Positions 1 to 8,333 are shown, numbered from the stretch's first letter. The stretch is 64,000 bases of DNA from Lachnospiraceae bacterium (GCA_902363665.1 CABJAW010000014.1:51549-115548), one strand, 5' to 3'. Notes: generated by a model from the letters alone, not told the origin. Program-made: numbers and translations.

Positions 1-221
1 GGGCGCTCCATGTTCAGCCCCGTGTAGCCATCGTCCTGATAGACTGCAACAACCTCCCATCCCTGCTTCTCGCAGTAGTTTTCCAGCATATCCCGCTGGT
101 TTGCAATGCTGGCGCTCTCCCCGTCAAGGTCATCGTCCTTGGAAAGCCTGCAATAAATAGCCGCCCGGAAGCTGCCCGCCAGTATTGCGTCCATGCCTGT
201 ATATTCCATTCCGTTCATCAT
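1..221 (-). CDS. Serine recombinase, N-terminal part (runs off left edge)
   Basis: The first 73 residues of a large serine recombinase of the TndX/TnpX type, which excises and integrates mobile elements through a covalent serine intermediate. The stretch AAIYCRLSKDDD followed by ESASIANQRDMLENYCEKQGW and YQDDGYTG is the standard resolvase N-terminus; the serine of CRLSKDD is the expected nucleophile. Two ATGs lie in tandem (MMNGMEYTG), 7 nt after the stop of the TnpW-like gene upstream, so the two are probably cotranscribed. The catalytic domain is incomplete here and the zinc-ribbon and coiled-coil parts lie outside the window. It is the likely integrase of the 1-9,140 element. Confidence 0.9.
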   Translation of the reverse strand, partial: MMNGMEYTGMDAILAGSFRAAIYCRLSKDDDLDGESASIANQRDMLENYCEKQGWEVVAVYQDDGYTGLNMER

Positions 222-227
222 AACCGT

Positions 228-425
228 TTACCCGCACAATCCAGACGGAACACGGTCATGCTGAACCTTGTCTTTATTATACTCTAAATCTTGCTTTTTC
301 GCAAGATATTCTTTATCATTTCTCTGGCTGTATTTCTGTGCAATCAGGCTCACGAAAACGTCCGTAGCGTCCAGTTCGCCGTCAAATACCGTTGTGACAT
401 GGATTTCAGTTTTGTTTTTTGCCAT
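228..425 (-). CDS. TnpW-like transposon-encoded small protein
   Basis: A 65-residue protein beginning MAKNKTEIHVTTVFDGELDATDVFVSLIAQ, which resembles the TnpW family found directly upstream of serine recombinase genes in clostridial transposons. Its biochemical role is unknown; accessory help to the recombinase is an inference from position. The gene is preceded by GGAGGTAACTGCCT before the ATG. Its 3' end carries one copy of an 18-bp inverted repeat whose partner lies near the right end of the element. No membrane segment or cysteine motif is visible. Confidence 0.75.
   Translation of the reverse strand: MAKNKTEIHVTTVFDGELDATDVFVSLIAQKYSQRNDKEYLAKKQDLEYNKDKVQHDRVPSGLCG
234..251 (+). repeat. 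18-bp inverted repeat, left copy
   Basis: GCACAATCCAGACGGAAC occurs here inside the 3' end of the TnpW-like gene and, perfectly inverted, at 9090-9107 about 35-50 bp inside the inferred right end of the element. The two copies are 8.8 kb apart. They could be recombinase or regulator binding sites, or a chance product of element assembly. Confidence 0.6.
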
Positions 426-586
426 AGGCAGTTACCTCCATAAATGAAATAAGCCAGACAGGAGATGGTCGGCAACGAAGTCCGGCAACGGGCTTCAAAA
501 AACCTCGAAAACAATCTCTGTCTGGCGGGTTATTGTTTATTTACTTTTTCTTTTATTTTTCTGTTGCTTTGGTTGTCAGAGGGGAG

Positions 587-611
587 AAAAGCCCGCAGTT
601 ACGGGCTTTTT
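587..611. terminator. Bidirectional hairpin terminator
   Basis: AAAAGCCCG, a six-base loop, then CGGGCTTTTT. The hairpin has T-runs on both strands and lies between the VapE gene and the TnpW-like gene, in the 425-679 gap. The rest of that gap only shows repeated CGGCAAC words. Confidence 0.7.
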
Positions 612-678
612 CCCGGCAACCGGCTCGGCAACGGGATAGCAACGGGGTCGGCAACCGGCTGTGATTTTCCCGGATATT

Positions 679-2079
679 TCAGAAGGGAAGTTCCATCTGC
701 TCCGTGACTTCCACAAATCCGTCCGGCGTTTTTTCACGTCCGTTGTCAGCGCCCGTTGCCGGGGCTTCCTGTTCCCAGCCCTTCTGCCTGCCGTATCCTT
801 CAAATATCCGGGGATTGGAGAAATACTTCCATCCCGTGATACAGTGGTTCATGATGTCATTGACCTCCCGGATTTCCCATTGCTTCGGCTCGTCAAAGGG
901 GTGGTTCAGGGCTTCTTTGAAAAGCTGCTTGGAGCATACGGCGCTGCCAGTGTAGCGGTCAAGGTATGCCTGTATCATCCCGGCCTTGGTGTCCTCCGGC
1001 ATGAAATCCCGCTGGTGTTCTTTGAGGTACTGTATCATTTCGGGCGTAAAAGACAGCTTAAAATCGCCACTTTTGTAGGTTGTCATGGCTTCCGCCCATA
1101 CCTGTTCAATATAGGCTCTGGAAGCGGCTTCATCGTCCAAAATGTGTATCTCGGCCTGTCCGGGGTAGACCATGACCGGCAGGAAGCGCCGGTTCCCGGA
1201 ACGGTCAAGGGGCAGGAAGTCCAGCGCATTGGAAGTCCCGCCGAACACGCATTGCCGCAGCCTGTCCTCCGGGTGGGTTTCGTAGGGGATTTTATAGACC
1301 TCCTTCTGGCGGCTTAAAAATGACTTGATTTCCTCTATGCTCTTGGCGTTTGCGGTGGCAATCATCTCCGACATTTCAATTATCCAGTGGCCTTGTAGCT
1401 TGCGGTACACGTTATCATCGTCCAACTTCCGCAAATCATCGGAAAACCACTCGTCTTTTACGGCCAGCAGCCGGAAGAAGGTGGATTTCCCGGCTCCCTG
1501 ACCGCCAACCAGACAGAGCATGACCTCAAACTTACAGCCGGGGCAGAAAGCCCGGTGGATGGCTCCCAGCAGGAACAGCCGCAGGGAATGGTAAGTGAAG
1601 TTGTCTGTGTCGGCTCCCAGAAAGTGACGCAGGCAGTAGCGGATACGCTCTTTCCCGTCCCAGACAAGGCCGTTCAGGTAGTCCCGGATGGGATGGTAGC
1701 TGTTGGCGTCTGCGGCCAGATCAGCGGCGTCTGCTATCTTTTTCTCGCTTGTCAGGCCGTAGGTATCTTCCAGATACAGCCGGATATATTTCATGTCCGT
1801 GTCGGTCATGGCCTTGCTGCCGGTTCTGCGTTTCCTGCCGATGGGCTTTAGAAGGTCAATACGCTCGGTCAGGAGATTTTTTGCAACCGCCCCGGAAAGA
1901 ATGGGGTCATACTGGAACACGGTCAGGCAGTTGTGGATACTGTTCCGCACGCCGCCTTTCTCGGTGCCCTCCAGCATGGCCTTGACTTCCTCAACGCTCC
2001 GGGGCGGGGGTGCGGCTTCGATGGTGTCCGTCACGGCCTGCCGCAGTTCGGGCGGCAAGGTCTGCCATTCTCCGCTCAA
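679..2079 (-). CDS. VapE/VirE-family P-loop ATPase
   Basis: A 466-residue protein of the virulence-associated E (VirE/VapE) superfamily, the SF3-like ATPases that mobile elements and phages use next to a primase-type protein for element replication. The Walker A motif GGQGAGKST lies near residue 200, followed by WIIEMSEM as a Walker B-like strand and GGTSNALDFLPLDRSGNRRFLPV, the typical sensor and arginine-finger region. The start is probably the TTG at 2079 behind GTGAGGAACC; it overlaps the end of the CHC2 gene by 89 nt, so an internal start nearer codon 36 cannot be excluded. It follows the CHC2 protein gene, and the two probably work together as primase and helicase. Confidence 0.88.
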   Translation of the reverse strand: MSGEWQTLPPELRQAVTDTIEAAPPPRSVEEVKAMLEGTEKGGVRNSIHNCLTVFQYDPILSGAVAKNLLTERIDLLKPIGRKRRTGSKAMTDTDMKYIRLYLEDTYGLTSEKKIADAADLAADANSYHPIRDYLNGLVWDGKERIRYCLRHFLGADTDNFTYHSLRLFLLGAIHRAFCPGCKFEVMLCLVGGQGAGKSTFFRLLAVKDEWFSDDLRKLDDDNVYRKLQGHWIIEMSEMIATANAKSIEEIKSFLSRQKEVYKIPYETHPEDRLRQCVFGGTSNALDFLPLDRSGNRRFLPVMVYPGQAEIHILDDEAASRAYIEQVWAEAMTTYKSGDFKLSFTPEMIQYLKEHQRDFMPEDTKAGMIQAYLDRYTGSAVCSKQLFKEALNHPFDEPKQWEIREVNDIMNHCITGWKYFSNPRIFEGYGRQKGWEQEAPATGADNGREKTPDGFVEVTEQMELPF

Positions 2080-2638
2080 GGTTCCTCACTTCCTTTCCGT
2101 AGCTGGTAATCAGGGCAGCCTGTTCCCCTATGTCGGAGAACAGCAGCACATCCAGCAGATATTCCACATGGGATTGTTTCTGCAAGGCTTCCACGAAAAG
2201 CGGGTGCCATTCTTCCTCCGGCGTCTTGGGGGCATAGTCCCGCTTCCAGCGGCGCAGCAGATTGTGATAGTCGGACAGTACCCGGAAGCAATATCGCTCC
2301 ATGCGCTTAAATTGCTGTTCCGGGCTTTCCTTCCGGGGATTTCGCTTCGGGCGGCTCCTGCTTGGTGGCTCCTTATCCTCATAGGGGATGAAGAAGTCCT
2401 GCGCCAGCATGAGGGCGGCTTCCCTGGGGCTGACGTTTTCCAGACGGGAAACAAAGTCAATCACATCCCCGTCTGCCTGACAGCCGAAGCAATGGAAGCG
2501 CCGGTCAACCTTCATGCTGGGGTTTTTATCGTCATGGAAGGGGCAGACGCACATCCCGTTTCTCCCTACCAGGATACCGTAATGCTCGGCAGCCTGCCGG
2601 GTGGTAACAGACTGTTTCACGGCTTCAAATACATTCAA
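1991..2638 (-). CDS. CHC2 zinc-finger primase-like protein
   Basis: A 215-residue protein with a DnaG-type CHC2 zinc finger: MCVCPFHDDKNPSM followed by RRFHCFGCQADGDVIDFV gives the Cys-His-Cys-Cys ligand set. DnaG-like N-terminal domains bind template DNA during primer synthesis; no TOPRIM catalytic domain follows, so it is an accessory or truncated primase. The start is a TTG at 2638 (MNVFEAVKQSVTTRQAAEHYGI), 9 nt after AGGAGG; a longer in-frame ATG upstream lacks a ribosome site. It sits between the relaxase gene and the VapE gene on the same strand, a module common in clostridial mobilizable transposons. Confidence 0.88.
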   Translation of the reverse strand: MNVFEAVKQSVTTRQAAEHYGILVGRNGMCVCPFHDDKNPSMKVDRRFHCFGCQADGDVIDFVSRLENVSPREAALMLAQDFFIPYEDKEPPSRSRPKRNPRKESPEQQFKRMERYCFRVLSDYHNLLRRWKRDYAPKTPEEEWHPLFVEALQKQSHVEYLLDVLLFSDIGEQAALITSYGKEVRNLERRMADLAARTAAGRDGHHRSRTPAPER

Positions 2639-2709
2639 TAGGCAAATCCTCCTGAAAATAGAAAAAGCGCCTGTCATTCTCACGGGGAAAATGGCAAGCG
2701 CCTGATTGG

Positions 2710-4299
2710 TTAAAGTTCCATATCCTGTTTTTGCTGGCGGCGGGGCTGCTGGTGTTTCTCTGCCTGTTCCTCCCGGATACGCTGCTCCCGGCCTTTGACC
2801 GCCTGCTGGATGGACGGTTTCTTTCCCGGCTCTGCGGTCTGGCGGTACTGCTCGGATGGTAAAACCTGATTGAGCCAGTGGCGCACATCCCGCAAAATCT
2901 TTACATCCTCCTGTACGGCAGTCAGCGCTTCCGTCTTGGAAGCGATATTCTCTGAAAGCTGTGCCTGTTCCCCGGCCAGCTTCTTTGTGCTGTACTTCGC
3001 CCCATCAAGGTGAACCTTGAAATACCGCAGGGCAGCGTTGTAGGCGTCCAGTTCCTCCTTATGGTCGGCGGCAAATTTCTCCTTGGGTTTCTTCCAGCGG
3101 ATAGCGGCATATTTCGCATGAACCGGCTTGTTTGCTTCAAAGTTCCCGATATGGAAAAGCAGCCGGTCAATCTCTTTCACACGTTTCTCCATCGGCCTGA
3201 TTTCCTCACGGATGGAAACGGCCTGTGCGCTGGCTTCATCCAGATAGGCGTCAAGGCTCTCTACGGTGGAAATCTCTTTCTGCCGCAGGAAGTCAAGGGC
3301 TTCCATAACCTTGTTGAAATCGCCAACGGTTCCTTTTAACTTCCCCTTGGAAGTCCAGCCGGTACGTTCCTCGCTCCGTTTATCCAGATACCGGGAAAGC
3401 AGTTCGGGGATGGTCGGCTCCTTTGCCTGTTCCAGCGCTTCCAGCAGCGCCGCCTTTTTCTCTTTCAGGCCGGACAGCCAGCCCTTTAAGCTGCGTACCA
3501 TCTGCCGGATAGACTGCATGAGGGAATTGGCGGCTTTGATGTCCCGGTTCAGGTTGCCGATGTTGGTCTGTATGCCTTTTTTCTCCAACTGGCTGACCGC
3601 TGGCCCCATGTGGACAGTGGGGATTTTATCAATCCCCTGTCGGACATAGGAGCGAAGGTCAAGGCGCTCCGGGCTGCCGATGGCTTCCAGATAGCGGTTC
3701 GCTGTGTCAGCCCAGCCCTGCCGCCATATCTCAGCGTACTTCTGGTCGTTCCAGTCCACGGTATCCTCCTTGTGGCTTTTCCATCTGCCGGACGCAAGCC
3801 GGATACGCTCGCCGTTCTCGTCAAGGTCGTAGACCTTCCGGCTCTTGGGAAGCCACTTGCCCTGTTCGTCCATCGCCCGCATGGTAAGAAGGATGTGGGC
3901 GTGGGGATTTCCGTCCCCCTTGTCATGGATGGCAAAATCGGCAATCATGCCCTTGGAAACGAAAAACTCCCGGCAGTAGTCCCGGATAAGGTCGGCGTAC
4001 TGTGACCGGGGAAGTTCCCTCGGTATGGCAAGCACGAACCTCCGGGCAAGCTGGGAGTTCCATTGTTTTTCGATGGCTTCGGCGGCGTTCCACAAGGTAT
4101 TCCGGTCTGCGTACTCCGGCGGGGCATGGGGCGGCAGCATGATTTCGGTGTGGACGATTTCGCTTTTATGGGAATAGTATTTCTGTTTCTGGTCGTATTC
4201 GGAAAACAGCCGTTCCCCGCTCTGGTAGGCGGCAGACGCAACGGCTGACTGGCGCTTGCTGCGCTGGATGATTTTCACATCAAAGTGCGGGCATGGCAA
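2710..4299 (-). CDS. MobA/MobL-family (MOBQ) relaxase
   Basis: A 529-residue conjugative relaxase that would nick oriT and pilot the transferred strand. The N-terminal MobA/MobL domain shows MPCPHFDVKIIQRSKRQSAVASAAYQSGERL with the candidate catalytic Tyr25, and the metal-binding histidine motif DKGDGNPHAHILLTMR (H133, H135). The C-terminal half, from about residue 230, is charged and coiled-coil-like. The start is a TTG at 4299, 7 nt after GAAAGGAGG; this gives the conserved MPCPHFDVK terminus. A MOBQ-type oriT candidate lies about 0.9 kb upstream. No coupling protein or mating-pore genes are in this part of the element, so it would need a helper. Confidence 0.92.
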   Translation of the reverse strand: MPCPHFDVKIIQRSKRQSAVASAAYQSGERLFSEYDQKQKYYSHKSEIVHTEIMLPPHAPPEYADRNTLWNAAEAIEKQWNSQLARRFVLAIPRELPRSQYADLIRDYCREFFVSKGMIADFAIHDKGDGNPHAHILLTMRAMDEQGKWLPKSRKVYDLDENGERIRLASGRWKSHKEDTVDWNDQKYAEIWRQGWADTANRYLEAIGSPERLDLRSYVRQGIDKIPTVHMGPAVSQLEKKGIQTNIGNLNRDIKAANSLMQSIRQMVRSLKGWLSGLKEKKAALLEALEQAKEPTIPELLSRYLDKRSEERTGWTSKGKLKGTVGDFNKVMEALDFLRQKEISTVESLDAYLDEASAQAVSIREEIRPMEKRVKEIDRLLFHIGNFEANKPVHAKYAAIRWKKPKEKFAADHKEELDAYNAALRYFKVHLDGAKYSTKKLAGEQAQLSENIASKTEALTAVQEDVKILRDVRHWLNQVLPSEQYRQTAEPGKKPSIQQAVKGREQRIREEQAEKHQQPRRQQKQDMEL

Positions 4300-4330
4300 G
4301 TCGTGTCCTCCTTTCTCCCGGCGTCCGGGC

Positions 4331-4369
4331 AAAAAAAGAGCAGGGAACCTGTTTCAAGATTTCCTGCTC
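4331..4369 (-). terminator. Rho-independent terminator
   Basis: On the minus strand GAGCAGG, an 18-nt loop, CCTGCTC and seven T residues. It lies between the Atl1/MGMT-like gene and the relaxase gene, so it should end the former transcript. Confidence 0.75.
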
Positions 4370-4458
4370 GGTGGTGCCGCCGGTGGGCGGCTGGTATTCA
4401 GTTTTGAAAGTTCGGGTCAGGTTGGCCCGATGATGGGATATTTTACAACTCAAAATTC

Positions 4459-4938
4459 CTATCTCAAATCAAAAAGAACGCTTTCATAGTCCTTTACGAA
4501 ATACTTTATATTTGTGCGTCCTTTCTGAATAATTGTGTGGCCTTCTGCTTCCAGTTTTTCCTTTTGTGCTTCTATACCGCCGGGATATTTTGCGTTCAAT
4601 TCCCCGTTTGCCTTTAAGGTTCGCCAATACGGGGTTTCATCTTCGGAACGCTGGTAACTCGCCCATGCTGCAATAGATACAAAAATTCCTGCTGTAATAG
4701 GCTCTGTGAAATCCGCTCCATTCAGTTCAGCAAAATATTCACGGATTTTTCCGACAGTAATTACTTTGCCATAAGGAATTAGTTTCATTACCTTGTCATA
4801 ATCGATTGGCGGGGCAAAATACATTCTGCTTCCGCCATATTTCTCAATGCTTTTCTGGTCGGTAATGGTCTGAAATTTAGGCATATCCTTGCTATCGTGT
4901 AGCATGGCATTAAAATCTTTTTTATCTTCATTCGCCAT
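4459..4938 (-). CDS. MGMT-family / Atl1-like DNA-binding protein
   Basis: A 159-residue protein with the C-terminal DNA-binding fold of O6-alkylguanine transferases: IPYGKVITVGKIREYFAELNG and later PYWRTLKANGELN, GGIEAQKEKLEAEGH. The reactive-cysteine motif PCHRV is replaced by PYWRT, so it should be an alkyltransferase-like (Atl1-type) protein that flips damaged bases without removing the alkyl group; that activity is inferred from the family. The first 45 residues are extra to the fold. It has its own promoter, filled by a 17-bp palindrome, and its own terminator, so it is an independent cargo unit of the element. Confidence 0.75.
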   Translation of the reverse strand: MANEDKKDFNAMLHDSKDMPKFQTITDQKSIEKYGGSRMYFAPPIDYDKVMKLIPYGKVITVGKIREYFAELNGADFTEPITAGIFVSIAAWASYQRSEDETPYWRTLKANGELNAKYPGGIEAQKEKLEAEGHTIIQKGRTNIKYFVKDYESVLFDLR

Positions 4939-4959
4939 TTCTCAACACCTCCTGCCTTA

Positions 4960-4988
4960 ATTATAGTGGAGTAGACTACTCCATGCAA
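4960..4988 (-). promoter_or_regulatory. Promoter with palindromic operator for the Atl1-like gene
   Basis: Read on the minus strand: TTGCAT, a 17-nt spacer, TATAAT. The spacer is almost exactly the palindrome TGGAGTAGACTACTCCA (4967-4983). A repressor bound there would block RNA polymerase. The sequence is unlike a LexA box. Confidence 0.7.
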
Positions 4989-5208
4989 TGAGACGGTTTG
5001 AAAATAATCTTGAAAAATGTAATTGTGATTGGATTTGAATAAACTTGCTGAACGGGAACAGCTTGCAGCGCAAGGTGTTTCCGGGCGGCAAGTCCACAAA
5101 GGGGTAGCTGGCGGCAGCCAGCGCAGGGGAAGTGTAGCTTCCCCTGTGATGATTGGCTGGAGCCGGAACGCTGCGGGCAATCATCCGCTTTCCGCAGGAA
5201 GCCCCGGC

Positions 5209-5255
5209 AGGGCGCAACACACTACCTTCAGGTGGTGTATAGTTGCGCCCTCTTT
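5209..5255. other. Candidate oriT (MOBQ type)
   Basis: A 9-bp hairpin stem ACACTACCT / AGGTGGTGT (5219-5238, two-base loop) is followed by ATAGTTGCGCCCT. This layout, an inverted repeat just before a TGCGCCCT core, is that of RSF1010/R1162-type oriT sites, which MOBQ relaxases nick, and a MOBQ relaxase is encoded 0.9 kb away. An outer perfect 10-bp repeat AGGGCGCAAC / GTTGCGCCCT encloses the hairpin. A further inverted repeat CTTTCAGAG / CTCTGAAAG lies at 5252-5289. I see no gene in 4990-5208. Confidence 0.65.
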
Positions 5256-5292
5256 CAGAGGGGCAGTCCACGGGCTGCGGCTCTGAAAGCAA

Positions 5293-5607
5293 TCATGGCC
5301 GTTTCCGGCCTGCGTCCTCTCCCTGAAAATTACCGTTACCGGCAAATACTTTTTCCATGAGCTGACGGGTGCTGTCTTTGTGGAACAGCAGCTTCAAGAA
5401 CAAACTGACCTGTTCATCCGTGATGGCTTCCGGGTGGGGAAGGTAGCTTTCCAGCATGGCGGCTCTGGTGCAAAGCCGGTGCGTCCGTTCCTTCCGTGTC
5501 AGCGTCTTTATCTGGTGTTCCAACATCTTTTCTTCATGCTGCGCCCTCTGCAGCTTCTTTTCCGTTTTCTCTATCTCCTGATTGAGTGCTTCCAGCTTTT
5601 CATTCAT
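5293..5607 (-). CDS. DUF3847-like coiled-coil protein
   Basis: A 104-residue protein. Residues 1-45 (MNEKLEALNQEIEKTEKKLQRAQHEEKMLEHQIKTLTRKERTHRLCTRAAMLE) form a heptad-rich coiled coil, then FLKLLFHKDSTRQLMEKVF. It resembles the DUF3847 family that recurs in clostridial mobilizable elements beside relaxase genes; a relaxosome accessory role is only inferred. Its ATG overlaps the stop of the upstream winged-helix gene by four bases (ATGA), which points to translational coupling. Confidence 0.75.
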   Translation of the reverse strand: MNEKLEALNQEIEKTEKKLQRAQHEEKMLEHQIKTLTRKERTHRLCTRAAMLESYLPHPEAITDEQVSLFLKLLFHKDSTRQLMEKVFAGNGNFQGEDAGRKRP

Positions 5608-5942
5608 AGGCGGCTGTCCTCCTTTTTCGGAATGAGTACATATATCTTGTTGGGTTCCCCGAAGCCCTGACGCACTCGCAGTATCAGTCCGGCGTCCTCC
5701 AATTCATTCAGGGAACGCTTCACGGTCATGGTGCTGCGGGCAAGTGCCGCCGCCAGTTCCACGATGGGGAAATGGATAAATAAAATCCCATTGGTGTCCT
5801 CTATGCCGGATACAAAAACAATATCCAACATCCGGGCGTACATGACCTTGGCGGTGCTGCTGATCGGGAGCCGCAGCATGGCTCTCGGCAGCGGCATACA
5901 GGGCGGCAAGGGGGTGTCTGCGGTCATAAATTCAACTTCCAT
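5604..5942 (-). CDS. RepA_N-type winged-helix protein
   Basis: A 112-residue protein with the core MPLPRAMLRLPISSTAKVMYARMLD followed by a winged helix (FIHFPIVELAAALARSTMTVKRSLNELEDAGLILRVRQGFGEPNKIYVLIP). This matches the N-terminal DNA-binding domain of RepA_N replication initiators but lacks their C-terminal domain, so it is either a small initiator or a regulator. The ATG directly follows the stop of the upstream cysteine-rich gene, and a GGAGG lies 15 nt upstream, inside that gene. Confidence 0.75.
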   Translation of the reverse strand: MEVEFMTADTPLPPCMPLPRAMLRLPISSTAKVMYARMLDIVFVSGIEDTNGILFIHFPIVELAAALARSTMTVKRSLNELEDAGLILRVRQGFGEPNKIYVLIPKKEDSRL

Positions 5943-6134
5943 TCAATCGGTGTCCTCCTTTACTTTTCGTTTTGAGCGTTTGGAAAGATAATGGGGGCAG
6001 TCCACAATGACCGCCCGGAAACTCTGCTTGCAAGTACGCTGGCATTTCCGGCAAAGGTCGTTGTACGTTACCCGCCCCCGTTCATTGAGGAAGAAAGACA
6101 GTTCCAGCTTCCTCTTTTTCGGCATTCTCGGCAT
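5943..6134 (-). CDS. Small cysteine-rich protein of the mobile element
   Basis: A 63-residue basic protein with CRKCQRTC and a later DCPHYL, four cysteines and a histidine that could hold one zinc ion. I do not recognise a named family. It is the first gene of a tight three-gene cluster (this gene, the winged-helix gene, the DUF3847-like gene) with no gaps, so it is probably translated and functions in element maintenance or mobilization. The ATG follows AAGGAGGCACC. Confidence 0.6.
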   Translation of the reverse strand: MPRMPKKRKLELSFFLNERGRVTYNDLCRKCQRTCKQSFRAVIVDCPHYLSKRSKRKVKEDTD

Positions 6135-6667
6135 GGTGCCTCCTTAAACAAAAATCCGCCCATTTCAGCCGTAACAGCCGCAATAGACGGATAACAGATT
6201 TTAGTGTTGTGTTTCGGGGCGATTTTCAAGGGAAAAGCGGCCATAGAGCCGCCCGGAAATCCCCCGTAGTATTACGGATAGGGTAGACTATGCCCTATCG
6301 GATTGTTGTGTTTCGGTATCAATTCGGTGTTCATTTTCGCCGGTTCTCCCTGATGTCGTTCCTGCCCCTGGCTCTCACAACGGCGTTTCGCTCCCTTTGG
6401 TACGCTCGTTGCGGTCATGGTTCCTCCATTTCCCTGCCGCAAGTCGTTGCGCTACATCGCCGAGGAGCATATCCCATACAGGCCGGTCATTCGATTGGAA
6501 TAATCCATCGATGAACTAAGCCCATTATGGCACATTTTTGAGCCTTCTCCCGTATATCCACAAAGTAGGAAAACCGTCCCAAAAACGAAAATTTCCACGA
6601 TTGCGGAACGGGTATGGTATAATGGGATGGACGGCGGCAGCCAGCCGCAGGAAGGAGCGATGTATCT
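6135..6667. other. Gene-free stretch between divergent operons
   Basis: About 530 bases without a convincing gene. It contains a 7-bp inverted repeat GATAGGG / CCCTATC (6276-6299) and two copies of TTGTGTTTCGG (about 6215 and 6305). The extended -10 promoter TGGTATAAT at 6615-6623 precedes the XRE gene. The leftward operon promoter should also lie here but is not obvious. Confidence 0.45.
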
Positions 6668-7489
6668 ATGAAAACCCGCATTTCCGTACAGGAACGCCTG
6701 AAAGATTTACGGGTGGAACGGGGCTTAAATCTGGAAGAACTGGCGCAGGAAACCGGCATTTCAAAATCAGCCCTCGGCAGCTATGAAAACGACAACGATG
6801 AATACAAGGAAATCAATCACGGCAGCCTGTTGAAGCTGGCAGACTTTTATCAGGTGTCCGTTGACTATCTGCTCGGCCTTACCAACAATCGGAAATATGA
6901 AAACACGCCGATAGAAGAATTACATTTGAGTGATGAAGTCGTGGAACTGCTGAAAAGTGAACGCTTCAACAACCGGCTGCTGTGTGAGATTATCTCCCAT
7001 GAAAAATTCAGGGAACTGTTGGCAGACGCAGAAATCTATGTGGACGGGATAGCAACCATGCACTTTCATGACACAAACAGCTCACTGGCTGCTTTACGGG
7101 CTATGATACTGGAAGAACATCCCGAAGCTACGGCAGACCGGGCAATCAAAGTATTGGAAGCCTGTCAGGTAGAGGAAGAAGATTTCTTCTGCCATGTGAC
7201 GCACAAAACATGGGATGCCATTCTCCACGACATACGCAAGGCGCACGAAAATGACAGTGAAAGTGCGCCGGATACCACGCCCGCCGATGAACTGATACGG
7301 GAAGTACAAAAGGCCATGCAATCGCCGGGGGACAGGGTTCAGCAATTCACGGAGATATTCTGCAAGGCGTTTCAGCTTAAATATAAGCGGCTCTCACAAG
7401 AGGAACGAAGCCTTTTGAAGAAGCTGTTCAAGAAATCCCCGCTGATAAAACAGTCCGGTATGAACTTCCGGCGCAGGCCGTGGAAATGA
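6668..7489 (+). CDS. XRE-family transcriptional regulator
   Basis: A 273-residue protein. Residues 5-65 form a Cro/C1 helix-turn-helix (VQERLKDLRVERGLNLEELAQETGISKSALGSYENDN, then LLKLADFYQVSVDYLLGLT). The long C-terminal region has no motif I recognise. The gene is the only rightward one in the element, with an extended -10 TGGTATAAT 45 nt upstream and GGAAGGAGCG before the ATG. By position it is likely the regulator of the mobilization and replication genes transcribed the other way. A hairpin follows the stop. Confidence 0.88.
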   Translation: MKTRISVQERLKDLRVERGLNLEELAQETGISKSALGSYENDNDEYKEINHGSLLKLADFYQVSVDYLLGLTNNRKYENTPIEELHLSDEVVELLKSERFNNRLLCEIISHEKFRELLADAEIYVDGIATMHFHDTNSSLAALRAMILEEHPEATADRAIKVLEACQVEEEDFFCHVTHKTWDAILHDIRKAHENDSESAPDTTPADELIREVQKAMQSPGDRVQQFTEIFCKAFQLKYKRLSQEERSLLKKLFKKSPLIKQSGMNFRRRPWK

Positions 7490-7492
7490 AAA

Positions 7493-7528
7493 CTGCCGTT
7501 GTGGGAATGGTTGTTCCTGCAACGGCAG
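7493..7528. terminator. Hairpin between convergent genes
   Basis: CTGCCGTTG, an 18-nt loop, CAACGGCAG, then CTTTGATT. The T-tract is weak. It lies between the convergent XRE and MBL-fold genes. Confidence 0.6.
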
Positions 7529-7534
7529 CTTTGA

Positions 7535-8299
7535 TTATATATGAATTTGGAAATCCTGAAACTTAAACAATCCATTTCCCTGTTTGAGTTTTCCGGCTCT
7601 CTCTAATTGTGCAAATCCGGCTTCAATATCGGCTATCAAAGAAACGGGAATATCCAACTGATGGTGTCCGGGCAGAACTTTTTTTATATTGTATTTCCGT
7701 ATTCGCCTTATAGATTGATAGAATAGCTTCGGGTCGGTAGTTGGGTAAAATGCGTCCAGGCTTCCCTTGTATATCAAATCCCCGGAATACAAATAGTTTC
7801 GTTCTGGTTCGTAAAAGCAACAATGTCCGGGAGAATGTCCCGGCGTGTGAACAACTTGAATTTCCCGCCCGCCTAAATTTAGAAAATCGCCATCGTGTAA
7901 AATTCTTTGTGGGATACCTTGAAAAATCTGATAAGCGTTAATATCAAAATCTCTTGGAAAATCACAAGGAAGCCTTGTCAAATTATTCTTCACAACTTGC
8001 AATGGTATCGGAAACCTGACCGATAACCAGTCCTTTTCCGCTTCATGTACGGCGATATTATCAAAATACTTATGCCCGCCAATGTGATCCCAATGAACAT
8101 GAGTTGTAACTGTCATAACAGGCAGCTTTGTCAGAGAGTCCACAATTTTTCTGATGTTGGAAACGCCTAAACCTGTATCAATGAGAATAGCATATTTTTC
8201 CCCACATAATAGATAACAATGTGTTTCTTCCCAGTGCTTGTATTCGCTAATAGAGAATGTATCACGGTCTATTTGCTCAATGGTAAACCAATTATCCAT
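7535..8299 (-). CDS. MBL-fold metallo-hydrolase
   Basis: A 254-residue metallo-beta-lactamase-fold hydrolase. The metal motif is THVHWDHIGG (H67, H69, D71, H72), followed by HTPGHSPGHCCFY and YSGDLIYKG, which supply the second-site histidine and the bridging aspartate, and a late PGHHQL histidine. The family covers glyoxalase II-like thioesterases, lactonases and others; the substrate cannot be told from sequence. No signal peptide is visible, so it should be cytoplasmic. It is followed upstream by an NTF2-like gene and a small XRE gene on the same strand, a three-gene cargo block at the right end of the element. Confidence 0.85.
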   Translation of the reverse strand: MDNWFTIEQIDRDTFSISEYKHWEETHCYLLCGEKYAILIDTGLGVSNIRKIVDSLTKLPVMTVTTHVHWDHIGGHKYFDNIAVHEAEKDWLSVRFPIPLQVVKNNLTRLPCDFPRDFDINAYQIFQGIPQRILHDGDFLNLGGREIQVVHTPGHSPGHCCFYEPERNYLYSGDLIYKGSLDAFYPTTDPKLFYQSIRRIRKYNIKKVLPGHHQLDIPVSLIADIEAGFAQLERAGKLKQGNGLFKFQDFQIHI

Positions 8300-8333
8300 T
8301 CCGCATAATTACCTCCAGCAACTGAATTTCCAG

